From contig OY848919.1 in assembly GCA_963693285.1 (NCBI GenBank), positions 5,858,136 through 5,922,135 of the forward strand: a stretch of DNA of 64,000 nt, given 5' to 3'. Of this stretch, positions 1 through 11,990 are shown in pieces. The first letter of the stretch is position 1, and every line of letters starts with the position of its first letter. This stretch comes from Xestospongia muta (Eukaryota; Porifera; Demospongiae; Haplosclerida; Petrosiidae). The notes under the pieces are model-generated. The model saw only the letters and a program-made list of their open reading frames with translations. It was not told the DNA's origin and did no database searches. The translations under genes were made by a program, and so were the position numbers.

Positions 1-92
1 CTACAATGTTAGTTTTGATCTAATGTACAAGCTGTAATATATCAGTAAACTAACAAAATAAAACAACTGTTTTGGAATATTAACAGGTTCAA
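1..92 (+). promoter_or_regulatory. Upstream block of transporter copy A (truncated by window edge)
   Basis: Positions 6-62 match a block found just upstream of the transporter copies at 51588-51645, 54474-54534, 57203-57262 and 58170-58230 (core: ATGTTAGTTTTGATCT, then ACAAGCTGTAATATATCAG). Conservation exceeds that of the surrounding non-coding DNA, which suggests a core promoter or 5' UTR. It could also simply be recent duplication. The more distal part seen in other copies lies outside the window. Confidence 0.55.
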
Positions 93-1640
93 ATGATGAA
101 GCAGCTGACGACTTGGAGAAGAAGGATCCAGTGTATCAGTTCACGTTCTGTAAAGTTTATCATCATATGGGATATTTTAATGTTTGTTTATATAAGTTTA
201 TTTCAATCTTTTGGAGCAATCAACTACATACATAGTCATACTCAGCACCAATTCAAATTTGATTATGTCTTTGATATCGCATATTGTCTGATATATCTAT
301 CCTTCCCCTTCTTTGGTTTACTTGCTGATGTAAAGACAGGTAGATATAACACAATCATTACTGGAGTCCATTTCTCATTTTTATCTTGGATATTTGCTGG
401 CTTGGCAGTCATTGTTAAGATATTGTCTGATTCCACACTCTTTTTCTTGATAATATCATGTGCCAGTGCCATGTTACAAGTCATTGGATGCTGCAGTTTT
501 CGTTCTAATATTGTTCAATTTAGTATTGATCAATCTGTGGGAGCTTCAGCTGATGAACTGAGTGCTATAATTTACTGGCACTTTGCAATTGTGCCTATTG
601 TTGATGTAATTATTCATATTGGAGAGATTCTAACCAAACAGTTTGCAATAGTGTATTATGTATTATCAGGTGTGGCTGTATCTACTGTCATTATTAGTAA
701 CTCATTGTTCAAACACTGGTTGGACACTACATCTCATAAAATCAATCCAGTTAAATTAATCGCTAAAGTACTCAATTATTCCAGAAAGAACAAGTACCCA
801 AGTAATCGTAGTGCTTTGACTTACTGGGAGGAGGACTACCCATCACAACTTGATCTGGGTATGGAAAAATATGGAGGACCTTTCTCAGAAGAGGAGGTAC
901 AAGATTTCAAGACTATGTTAAGGTTAACACCACTATTAATAAGTCTAGTTGCTTTTTCTTGTGGTCAGGAAATGTCATGGAAAGCATATAATGTTCATAA
1001 AGATGATATTAGCTTCCTTACGAACTTTATATTAAATCGAACAATGTCCTCTCTAGTATCTGTAGTTGTCATCCTGATATATCAGTTTGTTATATATCCC
1101 TGTTTCTATAATTACATTCCCAGGATGCTAAAGAGAATTGGATTGGGCCTACTTTTTGCTTTATTCACTACTATTTATTATGTCATCATTTTCGCTTGTA
1201 AAGAACATTTTCATTTGGACACAACTTCATACAAAGCTATGATTATGCCCGAAATATTGTATGGAATTTCCTATGCTTTGTTTTTCCCTACATCTTTGGA
1301 GTTCATAATAGCTCAATTTCCTCATGAAATGAGAGGTTTAATGGTTGGCCTATGGTATGCAGCATATGGACTTGGTTATGTTATTGATATCAATGGAAAG
1401 TATCCATTTAATTGTAAAGAAGACATTGTCTGTCAAAATCTTTATTACTATGTCATGAAGAGTGCAGTTATTGTCATTATTCTTATACTATTTGTTATTC
1501 TAGCAAAGCGATACAAGTTACGCGTGAGGTCAAATGAAATTAACGTCCATTTGATAGCTGAGGAGCATTACGAAAGATACATGGACCAGGAAATAGAGTT
1601 CAGAAGAGAAATAGGACTGTCATTTGAGTCTACGGATTAA
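93..1640 (+). CDS. POT/SLC15-like peptide transporter, copy A (intronless)
   Basis: 515 residues, predicted polytopic membrane protein with about 12 hydrophobic segments and a short charged C-terminus. Resemblance to the proton-dependent oligopeptide transporter family (SLC15/PTR2) rests on several stretches: FGLLADVKTGRYNTI after helix 2, RSNIVQFSIDQS (compare the PTR2 signature ending in F-x-x-DQ), EKYGGPFSEEEVQD in the central loop, and FPHEMRGLMVGLWYA before the last helices. The ExxER motif that couples protons in helix 1 of classical members is not visible, so the substrate and coupling are unknown. No introns; an AATAAA signal lies at 1658-1663. The start at 93 is the first of two adjacent ATGs, shared by all intact copies. 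Three more intact copies lie at 51.7, 54.6 and 58.3 kb. Confidence 0.8.
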   Translation: MMKQLTTWRRRIQCISSRSVKFIIIWDILMFVYISLFQSFGAINYIHSHTQHQFKFDYVFDIAYCLIYLSFPFFGLLADVKTGRYNTIITGVHFSFLSWIFAGLAVIVKILSDSTLFFLIISCASAMLQVIGCCSFRSNIVQFSIDQSVGASADELSAIIYWHFAIVPIVDVIIHIGEILTKQFAIVYYVLSGVAVSTVIISNSLFKHWLDTTSHKINPVKLIAKVLNYSRKNKYPSNRSALTYWEEDYPSQLDLGMEKYGGPFSEEEVQDFKTMLRLTPLLISLVAFSCGQEMSWKAYNVHKDDISFLTNFILNRTMSSLVSVVVILIYQFVIYPCFYNYIPRMLKRIGLGLLFALFTTIYYVIIFACKEHFHLDTTSYKAMIMPEILYGISYALFFPTSLEFIIAQFPHEMRGLMVGLWYAAYGLGYVIDINGKYPFNCKEDIVCQNLYYYVMKSAVIVIILILFVILAKRYKLRVRSNEINVHLIAEEHYERYMDQEIEFRREIGLSFESTD

Positions 1641-1803
1641 GATGGCTTAACTTGTTAAATAAAATAATGTTTTAAGACGCTTATTATTAAAAAATGTATG
1701 TAGTTTCCATTAAAAGTTTTGCTTTAATTTTAGTTTTAGCTTCAGACTTATTTTTTAGATATTTTTTTCTTGTATAAATATTTACTTGATGCTTATCATT
1801 TTC

Positions 1804-2261
1804 TTATAGATGCCACTAGGATCTGGAACAATATGGTATGATATGTCTTCAGAGAGGAAATTATTCTAATAAAGGACGTATTGAGGTCAATTGTAATGGA
1901 CAGTGGGGAACAATATGTGATAATGGATTTAGTTCTACTGATGCTTGGACTATTTGTAAACATCTGGGATATAATAGTTACTATAATTATGATCACCTTA
2001 GTCTGTAAGTGTAAGAAGTTGTAATTATACAGTTAGTTATTAAGTAATGCATAAAACGGTTGAGTTTTATAAATGATATATCAGGATTGAACAGGTTATT
2101 GTATCACTGTAATAGATCTGGTAGTTCCAGTCAACCTATTTGCAAACGCTTCATGTCTAGTGCTTCCTCTGACACATGTTATGATACTAGTAACTCCTGT
2201 CCATCAACTTCAGTCACTGGTTGTTCCCACTCTGAAGATGTTACTGTGGAATGTAATAAGT
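1804..2261 (+). pseudogene. SRCR-domain gene relic (two exons of one domain)
   Basis: The segment 1810-2006 matches exon 4 of the SRCR gene at 40644-40848, including the TTATAG acceptor and GTAAGT donor, but about 15 bases near the start are missing and the codon after YSN is TAA. The segment near 2118-2257 matches exon 5 and still reads as SSSQPICKRFMSS and CPSTSVTGCSHSEDVTVEC, the second half of an SRCR domain. No signal peptide or other modules are present. It is a truncated, broken paralogue of the gene at 38.7-46.7 kb. Confidence 0.8.
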
Positions 2262-2289
2262 GATGGTATCAACTAACTCTTAATTTCTT

Positions 2290-3760
2290 TTATTATGATG
2301 AAAAGTTATTGCCTCATTAAGATAATTTTTAAAAAAAATTTGGAGATCTTAAACTTATTCTAAGTAATTTAAGTAGACCTAGAGTTTTCACTCAATTACC
2401 GGCCAGCTACTTCTACTAAAAGTAATTATGATGTAGTTTGCTACTTATAGTAACAACGAGGTTGGACTACTTACTACTCTTTCAAGAGTTTTTTTATGTG
2501 TTACTTGAAAATTGCAAGGAGTGGAAGCTGTCTGCTTTTTAGGTCTAGCAATTTTGTATGCTTACTCAACCTATTCATTTATAATTATGGTATGTGTTCA
2601 TTATTTAAAACCTAAATCTTAAAGACCATGTTGTCACATTATTAACAGTCTATATATTTAGACTGTAGTATGGCCTGAGGGCTTCATGTCATACACACAC
2701 ACACATATGTATATATAAATATACATGTATATATTATAATGCTTATAATTATACATAAGGGACATTCAAAAATTGACTTTACCTATGTAACATCAACAAT
2801 TCTAATTTTTGTATGATGTATGATGACAACACTCAAACCCTAATTAATTGAAGTCCCATATTTTTTAGCCTATCTTGTTAATGATATCTTAATTTTTATT
2901 TAATCACATTGTAAACGTAACTCATGTCTGCTTTCAAATATAATAGTTATAGTATATATTTTTTACAATGATTGCAATATTGTCAATTTAAATATAATCT
3001 GATCAGATTGCTTCAATTTTCTTTTTTTATATGTATACATCAAACCCTTAGGAATAGGGTTAATACCAAATAACTCTGATTATAATAAATAGATGTATAT
3101 CTAGTACCTTCATAGTATTTCATTAATGTATGAGCAATTTGTGTTTCTTCTTTCATTATGTACTCTTGATATCAGTTAGAGGTAATGTTGTTCATGTCAC
3201 CCTAGTTAAAGTGACATTACTATTAATAGTGGTATTAAGATATACTACCTTGAAAAGGAAGACTGGAAGGATGCTTGGTATGACAGTCAGGAATACCAGT
3301 TTGAACTAACTCTACTAGTATCACACTCAATATATTAACAATATGTTTTTCTAATTATAATTATAAAAGTAATGAAAGAGATAGTAAAAATGTTTGATGA
3401 TTTCATGTCACTTTTTGATTAAAATAAATTTCAATTCGTAATTAAAGTTGTATTAGGAAGCACAACAAGAGAACAAGAGAAATTTAAAAAAAATAAAAAA
3501 GTCAATAACTAGTCATTCATTAAAAACATTCTGTAAGAATGTTTTAAAGTATTCCACATTTGAAAAGTGCATGTCATTTTCAGCAGTCATAGTATTAAAT
3601 CTTGAGTATATGGAAAATTATTTATAACTTTTTGCTGATTATTAGATCTTACATATAATATAATATTTGATATATAAGCCCTGATCTCATGTATCTACAG
3701 GGAGTCACATTGATTTTCTTAGTCGAATATGAAAAAGCAACTTGGAGTGAAGTGGATTGA
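2290..3760. repeat. Segmental duplicate of the SRCR gene 3' flank; non-coding
   Basis: 2290-2350 continues the match to the intron after exon 5 (41120-41190), then 2360-2700 jumps to match 46895-47230, and 3170-3350 matches 47715-47900. This shows a copy of the SRCR locus with its middle and end deleted, fused to the downstream flank. A short CA/TA tract lies at 2692-2715. I see no gene in the rest of the interval. Confidence 0.65.
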
Positions 3761-3798
3761 GATGAACTAGAAATATCTTTGTTTATGTATTGTGGTAA

Positions 3799-3985
3799 CT
3801 CTGTATACATTGGTATTTTTCTGTTATCTTCTAGAACCTTCTTGTCATGTGATTTTTTTCTGTTATTTGCTAGAACTTTCTATGTCATATGTTGTACTAT
3901 TATATAAAGCAAGATGATTTTTGTAAGGAGAGTTCTTCCAGTTCTTTCAATATAATAAATTTAACTCTACCAAATTAGAATCTTC
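3799..3985 (+). mobile_element. Probable 5' LTR of a gypsy-type retroelement
   Basis: A segment beginning near TGTGGTAACTC with two imperfect copies of a TTTTTCTGTTAT...CTAGAAC phrase, a TATATAAAGC box near 3902 and an AATAAA signal near 3953, ending near CTTCCA. It is followed directly by TTTGGTGACAGCAGTGG, a typical primer-binding-site position, and then gag. Boundaries are approximate; no 3' LTR was found in the window. Confidence 0.5.
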
Positions 3986-3999
3986 CACGTTTGGTGACA

Positions 4000-5535
4000 G
4001 CAGTGGATTCGGTTGTAGCAGAAGTAATGAGACCCATAAATATAGTTACGTTTGTGCTGTATGATGACTCATTCTGGGAGGGGATACCAGAAACTTGGAC
4101 CTGAAGCAGGAGTCATGTCAGTGGATCTTAACCAAGTGTTGCAGGCACTTATTGAAGGCAGGAAGGCTCGTGAAAAGGACTTGACCAAAGAAGGGAAGTG
4201 AGTGATGAAGAACAATGAAGGAAGGAAGCAGAGTTAAAAACAACACGAAATAGGTGAAAAAAAACTAGACAGCAGATGGAGCTATTACAGAAGCTGGTGG
4301 AAAGAGTTCAAGGAAATGGAGAAGGTGGTCTAGAATCTCATACTACATGTGAGATAGAGAAAGAAGTGAGGGTGACCAAGTTAACAGAAGAGACATTGAA
4401 GTGTATACATAACTACATTCAAGTGGTTGATGGAAGCATATGAGGTACCACAACCCCAATAGTCATTCAAGCTGGCACCTCGGCTTATTGGTCGAGCTCA
4501 AAAAGCATATGCAAGGCTGTCACCTGATGATACAAAGTGAAAACGGCAATTCTGAAAAGGTTTGGTGTGAATAAGGAGAACTACCGACAACAGTTCAGAC
4601 AAGCAGGAGTAAGCAATGGGAAACAAGTTGAGAGTTTGGAGTGAGATTAAGTGATTTGATAGATAAAAGAATGCAGATATGTGACGATGTAGAACCAGTG
4701 AAGACAAGCTGGTTATGGAGCATTTGATCAGGACAATTCCTAGTTATGTCCGTAAATGGGTAAAGGATTATAAGCCTATAAGGAGCAAGGAGGGTGGAGA
4801 GTATGCCAATGATTACTTCCAGGCCAGAGGACTTCAACTTGACTTGTCAAACTGGAGGAGCACATGGATGTAGTAAATCTGGACATAAGGTAAAGCATTG
4901 TTCTACTACTAAAAAAGCTGTGATACCAACAAAGACTAGTACTGGAAATTGAGGCTCAGGTAGTAGAAGGACAAAAAGAGGAAAGAAGGATATAGAATGC
5001 TGCAATTGTCATGAGAAAGGACACTACTCTTCACATCACCCTCATAATGCTATGTTCTGTGGGTTGAACAACACTCAGCAGAAGGCTGGAGTAATGAGAT
5101 CTGGGACAGTAGAGGGTAAATATCTGAGCAATATTCTAATAGACACAGGTTATTTGAAGACTCTAGTGCATTGAATACTAGTAACTAAAGAAGCTTTCCT
5201 TGAAGGAAAAGATACTACAGTGTGCTGTACATGTTGTACACATGGAGACACAGTGTTTTATCCCTTGGCAAAGGTGCACATAGAAGTTGAAAGAAAGCCA
5301 ATAAAGGTTGAGGCTGCTGTGTCAGATCGATTGCCTGTGGGAGTACTGTTGGGCACGGATGTGTCCCAACTACCTGAGCTATTAACCCAACAGACCTCTG
5401 GAGTAGTGGAACCAGAGAAGGCCATGGTAATGACAAGAGCAGCAGTACCAAAACAGAAGGAACAGGAGGCTGAGCCATTTTTTCCGTGGCCTTCCAACAT
5501 GTTATGCACCACTGTCCACTGGGGGAACTAGGGGG
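4000..5535 (+). pseudogene. Decayed Ty3/gypsy-like gag-protease region
   Basis: Fragments in several frames read in the order expected for an LTR retroelement. At about 4114 there is a gag start (MSVDLNQVLQALIEGRKARE). Gag helices follow at 4490-4850 (QQFRQAG, VMEHLIRTIPSYVRKWV, YANDYFQARG read across frame breaks). A zinc-knuckle remnant (CNCHEKGHYSSH, last Cys changed) sits near 5000-5035, an aspartic-protease active site (LIDTGYLKTLVH) near 5138-5172, and a protease tail (LPVGVLLGTDVSQLPELL) at 5330-5390. There are many stops and frameshifts, and reverse transcriptase and integrase are absent. Long dead; no function expected. Confidence 0.75.
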
Positions 5536-6043
5536 TGCCTGTGGTGCACAGGCACACCTTTTTATTTTCTAATAGTATTCATAGTTAATCATTTCAGTCA
5601 CATCCTGTGGTGAAATTATTACTTTAAGTATATTCATAGCAAATTCTTGCAACCACAACTTACTAAGCTATACATGGTCTTTTATTAATTTTATTGTCTC
5701 GTGACTAAAAGGGTGTGTCTATGAATAATAAATAGATGAATTTTTATTAGGTATGAAATTTTTGTCTGGCACTCCCTATTTCTACATCCTGGTCCGCCGA
5801 TGTCACCGTCATTTATAATATGTTAGTCAATTTGTAGCTTACACTGGTCAATCGCTATGAAATCCTAAATTCGTTTAATTTGCTGTATAATAAATTGTTT
5901 TATAATTGTACAACATTATATTGGAATATATATGTGTGTAGTTTCCTAACCACAAAAATGATGTTATTTTAATAACTAATAACTTGCATTGTTGATTTAC
6001 TCACTCTACTATATCAAGCCACCGACACTGAGTAATAACATGA
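5536..6043. other. Non-coding AT-rich interval
   Basis: Between the retroelement relic and the transposon. A short palindrome (GGTGCCTGTGGTGCACAGGCACACC) occurs near 5535-5560. I see no gene. Confidence 0.5.
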
Positions 6044-6184
6044 ACTTCAGATTACGTAGTTGAAGTTAGCCTCACATTCCTGAGCCTCACATTCGTAAGA
6101 AAACCACATCATAGACATTCCAAACGCCTACTCAGTTGGATCATTTGGAATGTGAGGCTGGAGGCTCGAATGTGAGGCTGGAAG
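6044..6184 (+). repeat. Left target duplication, terminal inverted repeat and subterminal hairpin
   Basis: Target copy at 6044-6053, inverted repeat from 6054 (AC, then GTTGAAGTTAGCCTCACATT, then CCTGAGCCTCACATTC). The GCCTCACATTC phrase occurs twice and reappears inverted at 6150-6184 (GAATGTGAGGCTGGAGGCTC), so the end can fold into a hairpin of about 115 bases. Repeated short phrases near the ends are typical transposase-binding sites. Confidence 0.8.
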
Positions 6185-6885
6185 CAGTGGTTGCACGTGA
6201 AAGAAGGTTTGTGTTTTGAATTTGCTTACATATGAATATGAAAATATCCTTGGCTTACTTCTAGGTTTGGTATATAATGTATGAACTGAGAATATGGCAA
6301 TCAGGTCAGCTGTGCCAGCTATGTTTCACTCCAAGTACTGAGTAAATAAAGGTAAGTCCTGGATTTAGTACAAAACGAACGACTAACCTAAGACTCGTAT
6401 ATCTATCCCTACACCTACAAAGGAGATGTTTTCATTTAAATCAATAGATAACTTGTCTCTGGTGTCCAGATATGAACGTCCAACTGCCAAATGATAGTTT
6501 CATTACCTCCTAATCAATTGTGATAAGTTTGATCAATGCTTTGTGAGGATTGTAAGAACATGAAATACATGCTAAATCCTGAGTGAGTATAGATATTGCT
6601 GACTTATATAAAAATATAATTTTCAACAAAGTAGTCATAGCCTCAAGCCTTCACTATAGCCTTGCTATATTATATGGACTACCTAGCAATAAGTATGAGG
6701 GATGGTAAGTATTGTTCAATGAGGCAGTAGTTCAATGGCATATTTATATCTGGACACAGACAAATCAGTTTATTAGTTTGACCAGACCTTTCTCCTAGGG
6801 TGGGAGGGGTCAGGCTATGCTAGACTAAGCATACATGCCCCAAAATATAGCTAGGTCTAGATATTTTAATAGCAAATAGCACATG
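6185..6885. other. Non-coding interval inside the transposon
   Basis: Between the left terminal hairpin and the tandem array. No coding remnant or clear repeat seen. Confidence 0.5.
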
Positions 6886-9800
6886 TGAATATGATTTATA
6901 CGATCAACTGTACACCTTAATAGGTTAGCAAAAATAAATTTTTCAACATTTTTCGTTTTTGCTGGGCGGAGACACCCCACCTACTCTTGCAATGGTCTCG
7001 ACTGCATTTGTCTTTAGAAATTACATGTGAATATGATTAATACGATCAGCTGTACACTTTAACAGCTCAGCAAAAATAAATTTTTCAACATTTTTCGTTT
7101 TTGCTGGGCGGAGACACCCCACCTACTCTTGCAATGGTCTTGACTGCATTTGTCTTTAGAAATTACATGTGAATATGATTAATACGATCAGCTGTACACT
7201 TTAACAGCTCAGCAAAAATAAATTTTTCAACATTTTTCGTTTTTGCTGGGCGGAGACACCCCACCTACTCATGCAATGGTCTCGACTGCATTTGTCTGTG
7301 GAAATTACATGTGAATATGATTAATACGATCAACTGTTCACTTTAAAAGCTCAGCAAAAATAATTTTTTTAACATTTTTCGTTTTTGCTGGGTGGAGACA
7401 CCCCACCTACTCTTGAAATGGTCTCGACTGCATTTGTCTTTTAAAAATACATGTGAATATGATTATTACGATCAACTGTACACCTTAATAGCTCAGCAAA
7501 AATAAAATTTTTAACATTTTTCGTTTTTGCTGGGTGGAGACACCCCACCTACTCTTGCAATGGTCTCGACTGTATTTGTTTTTTAAAAATACATGTGAAT
7601 ATGATTATTACGATCAACTGTACACCTTAATAGCTCAGCAAAAATAAATTTTTTCAACATTTTTCGTTTTTGCTGGGTGGAGACACCCCACCTACTCTTG
7701 AAATGGTCTCAACTGCATTTGTCTTTTGAAAATACATGTGAATATGATTAATACGATCAACTGTACACTTTAACAGCTCAGCAAAAATAAAATTTTCAAC
7801 ATTTTTCGTTTTTGCTGGGTGGAGACACCCCACCCACTCTTGCAATGGTCTCGACTGCATTTGTCTTTAGAAAATACATGTGAATATGATTATTACAATC
7901 CACTATACACCTTAATAGCTCAGCAAAAATAAAATTTTCAACATTTTTCGTTTTTGCTGGGTGGAGACACCCCACCTTCTCTTGCAATGGTCTCGACTGC
8001 ATTTGTCTTTTAAAAATACATGTGAATATGATTATTACGATCAACTGTACACCTTAATAGCTCAGCAAAAATAAATCTCTTCAACATTTTTCGTTTTTGC
8101 TGGGTGGAGACACCCCACCTACTCTTGAAATGGTCTCGACTGCATTTGTCTTTTGAAAATACATGTGAATATGATTAATTCGATCAGCTGTATACTTTAA
8201 CAGCTCAGCAAAAATACATTTTTCAACATTTTTCATTTTTGCTGGGTGGAGACACCCCACCTATTCTTGTAATGGTCTCGACTGCAATTGTTTTTTGAAA
8301 ATACATGTGAATATGATTAATACGATCCACTGTACACCTTAATAGCTCAGCAAAAATAAATTTTTTAACTTTTTTCGTTTTTGCTGGGTGGAGACACCCC
8401 ACCTACTCTTGAAATGGTCTCGACTGCAATTGTCTATTGAAAATACATGTGAATATGATTAATACGATCAACTGTACACTTTAACAGCTCAGCAAAAATA
8501 AAATTTTCAACATTTTTCGTTTTTGCTGGGTGGAGACACCCCACCCACTCTTGCAATGGTCTCGACTGCATTTGTCTTTTGAAAATACATGTGAATATGA
8601 TTATTACGATCCACTATACACCTTAATAGCTCAGCAAAAATAAATTTTTTAACATTTTTCGTTTTTGCTGGGTGGAGACACCCCACCTACTCTTGCAATG
8701 GTCTCGACTGCATTTGTTTTTTAAAAATACATGTGAATATGATTATTACGATCCACTATACACCTTAATAGCTCAGCAAAAATAAATTTTTTAACATTTT
8801 TCGTTTTTGCTGGGTGGAGACACCCCACCTACTCTTGAAATGGTCTCGACTGCATTTGTCTTTAGAAAATACATGTGAATATGATTATTACAATCCACTA
8901 TACACCTTAATAGCTCAGCAAAAATAAAATTTTCAACATTTTTCGTTTTTGCTGGGTGGAGACACCCCACCTTCTCTTGCAATGGTCTCGACTGCATTTG
9001 TCTTTTAAAAATACATGTGAATATGATTATTACGATCAACTGTACACCTTAATAGCTCAGCAAAAATAAATTTTTTCAACATTTTTCATTTTTGCTGGGC
9101 GGAGACACCCCACCTACTCTTGAAATGGTCTCGACTGCATTCGTCTTTTGAAAATACATGTGAATATGATTAATACGATCAGCTGTATACTTTAACAGCT
9201 CAGCAAAAATACATTTTTCAACATTTTTCATTTTTGCTGGGTGGAGACACCCCACCTACTCTTGAAATGGTCTCGACTGCATTTGTCTTTAGAAAATACA
9301 TGTGAATATGATTAATACGATCCACTATACACCTTAATAGCTCAGCAAAAATAAATTTTTTAACATTTTTCATTTTTGCTGGGCGGAGACACCCCACCTA
9401 CTCTTGAAATGGTCTCGACTGCATTTGTCTTTAGAAAATACATGTGAATATGATTAATACGATCAACTGTACAATTTAACAGCTCAGCAAAAATAAAATT
9501 TCCCAACATTTTTCGTTTTTGCTGGGTGGAGACACCCCACCTACTCTTGAAATGGTCTCGACTGCAATTGTTTTTTGAAAGTACATGTGAATATGATTAA
9601 TACCATCCACTGTACACCTTAATAGCTTAGCAAAAATAAATTTTTCAACATTTTTCGTTTTTGCTGGGCGGAGACACCCCACCTTCTCTTGCAATGGTCT
9701 CGACTGCATTTGTCTATTGAAAATACATGTGACTGTAATTAATTCAATCAACTGTATACTTTAATAACTCAGCAAAAATAAATTTTTCAACATTTTTCGT

Positions 9801-11350
9801 TTTTGCTGGGTGGAGACACCCCACCTACTCTTGCAATGGTCTCGACTGCATTTGTCTTTTGAAAATACATGTGAATATGATTATTACGATCCACTATACA
9901 CCTTAATAGCTCAGCAAAAATAAATTTTTTAACATTTTTCGTTTTTGCTGGGCGGAGACACCCCACCTACTCTTGAAATGGTCTCGACTGCATTTTCTTT
10001 AGAAAATACATGTGAATATGATTAATACGATCAACTGTACACTTTAACAGCTCAGCAAAAATAAAATTTTCCAACATTTTTCGTTTTTGCTGGGTGGAGA
10101 CATCCCACCTACTCTTGAAATGGTCTCGACTGCAATTGTTTTTTGAAAGTACATGTGAATATGATTAATACCATCCACTGTACACCTTAATAGCTTAGCA
10201 AAAATAAATTTTTCAACATTTTTCGTTTTTGCTGGGCGGAGACACCCCACCTTCTCTTGCAATGGTCTCGACTGCATTTGTCTATTGAAAATACATGTGA
10301 CTGTAATTAATTCAATCAACTGTATACTTTAATAACTCAGCAAAAATAAATTTTTCAACATTTTTCGTTTTTGCTGGGCGGAGACACCCCACCTACTCTT
10401 GAAATGGTCTCGACTGCATTTTCTTTTGAAAATACATGTGAATATGATTAATACGATCAACTGTACACTTTAACAGCTCAGCAAAAATAAAATTTTCCAA
10501 CATTTTTCGTTTTTGCTGGGTGGAGACACCCCACCTACTCTTGAAATGGTCTCGACTGCATTTGTCTTTAGAAAATGCATGTGAATATGATTATTACGAT
10601 CCACTATACACCTTAATAGCTTAGCAAAAATAAATTTTTTAACATTTTTCATTTTTGCTGGGCGGAGACACCCCACCTACTCTTGAAATGGTCTCGACTG
10701 CATTTGTCTTTAGAAAATACATGTGAATATGATTAATACGATCAACTGTACACTTTAATAGCTCAGCAAAAATAAAATTTCCCAACATTTTTTGTTTTTG
10801 CTGGGTGGAGACACCCCACCTACTCTTGAAATGGTCTCGACTGCAATTGTTTTTTGAAAGTACATGTGAATATGATTAATACCATCCACTGTACACCTTA
10901 ATAGCTTAGCAAAAATAAATTTTTCAACATTTTTCGTTTTTGCTGGGCGGAGACACCCCACCTTCTCTTGCAATGGTCTCGACTGCATTTGTCTATTGAA
11001 AATACATGTGACTGTAATTAATTCAATCAACTGTATACTTTAATAACTCAGCAAAAATAAATTTTTCAACATTTTTCGTTTTTGCTGGGCGGAGACACCC
11101 CACCTACTCTTGCAATGGTCTCGACTGCAATTGTCTATTGAAAATACATGTGACTGTAATTAATTCAATCAACTGTATACTTTAATTACTCAGCAAAAAT
11201 AAATTTTTCAACATTTTTCGTTTTTACTGTGCGGAGACACCCCACTTACTCTTGCAATGGTCTCGACTGCATTTATGTTTACAAAATACATGTGAATATG
11301 ATTAATACGATCAATTGTACACTTTAATAGCTCAGCAAAAATTAAATGTT
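6886..11350 (+). repeat. Tandem array of about 32 copies of a 142-bp unit
   Basis: The phrase AGCAAAAATAAA recurs at 6927, 7069, 7211, 7353, 7495, 7637, 7780, 7922 and so on, a 142-143-bp period, to about 11334. Each unit contains TACATGTGAATATGATTA, GATCAACTGTACACCTTAA, TTTTTGCTGGGCGGAGACAC and ATGGTCTCGACTGCATTTG. A small inverted motif is present: TTTGCTGGG and AGCAAAAA flank CATTTTTC, so each unit can form a stem. Neighbouring units differ by point changes, but larger blocks are nearly identical (see findings). Short minus-strand open frames here are by-products of the period and repeat the same residues. Copies of the unit also lie inverted at the right end of the element. Confidence 0.92.
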
Positions 11351-11990
11351 TCAACATTTTTTCATTTGATTGAAGAACTTTAATAGTTACAAAATGTTTT
11401 CTGATGTACATATGAAAACTTTAAATAACAATATAGTTAGGAGGATGACATATCTCTTAACAAGTATGCCTTCACTGCTTCTTTGTAATTTATTTTAAAC
11501 CTCTCCATTAATAGAGCAGTAAGTACCTATATATTTGAATCAATAATTATAGTAGACTGATACAGACAATACCTCTGGCCAGACTATTGTTTTTGTGAAG
11601 TCTGACAGAAAATATATTGGTTGCTGCTTTATATCACTCTCTATTCCCTTTAGATAGTGCTCAACTTCTAGCAACTATAACCACTTTTTGATTATGCATG
11701 CCATTCATTGTTACCATATCATCCAGAGTGATTGGCTATTTGTCATTAAACCTCTTTATTGTAAGTGTCCTATGCTTGATCTAATCACTGTGGCATACAT
11801 TCAAGTACAGTTGTTTTATTGTTGTCTGTTAAATATTAGAAATTTATATACATGTTTTAAACTAAACTTACTTCATGTTTTTTGAGAGTGGACCTTATGA
11901 AGGTTCTTGTAAATATACAATCTCTGATAAAAAGGGAAACATAGGACATAGTTACCTTTCACTCATTATAACTTACTCATCGCTTTCTTC
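11351..11990. other. Non-coding interval inside the transposon
   Basis: Follows the last, strongly diverged 142-bp unit. No coding support seen on either strand. Confidence 0.45.

Noticed and set aside
5215..5512. Minus-strand open frames
   Set aside because: Antisense of the protease tail of the retroelement relic.
6886..11350. Possible CRISPR array
   Set aside because: The whole 142-bp unit repeats; there are no unique spacers between short constant repeats, and the context is eukaryotic.
7654..11411. Series of minus-strand open frames of 67-91 codons with shared residues
   Set aside because: They are read through the 142-bp array; the repeated peptide is forced by the repeat, and there is no start, splice or family evidence.
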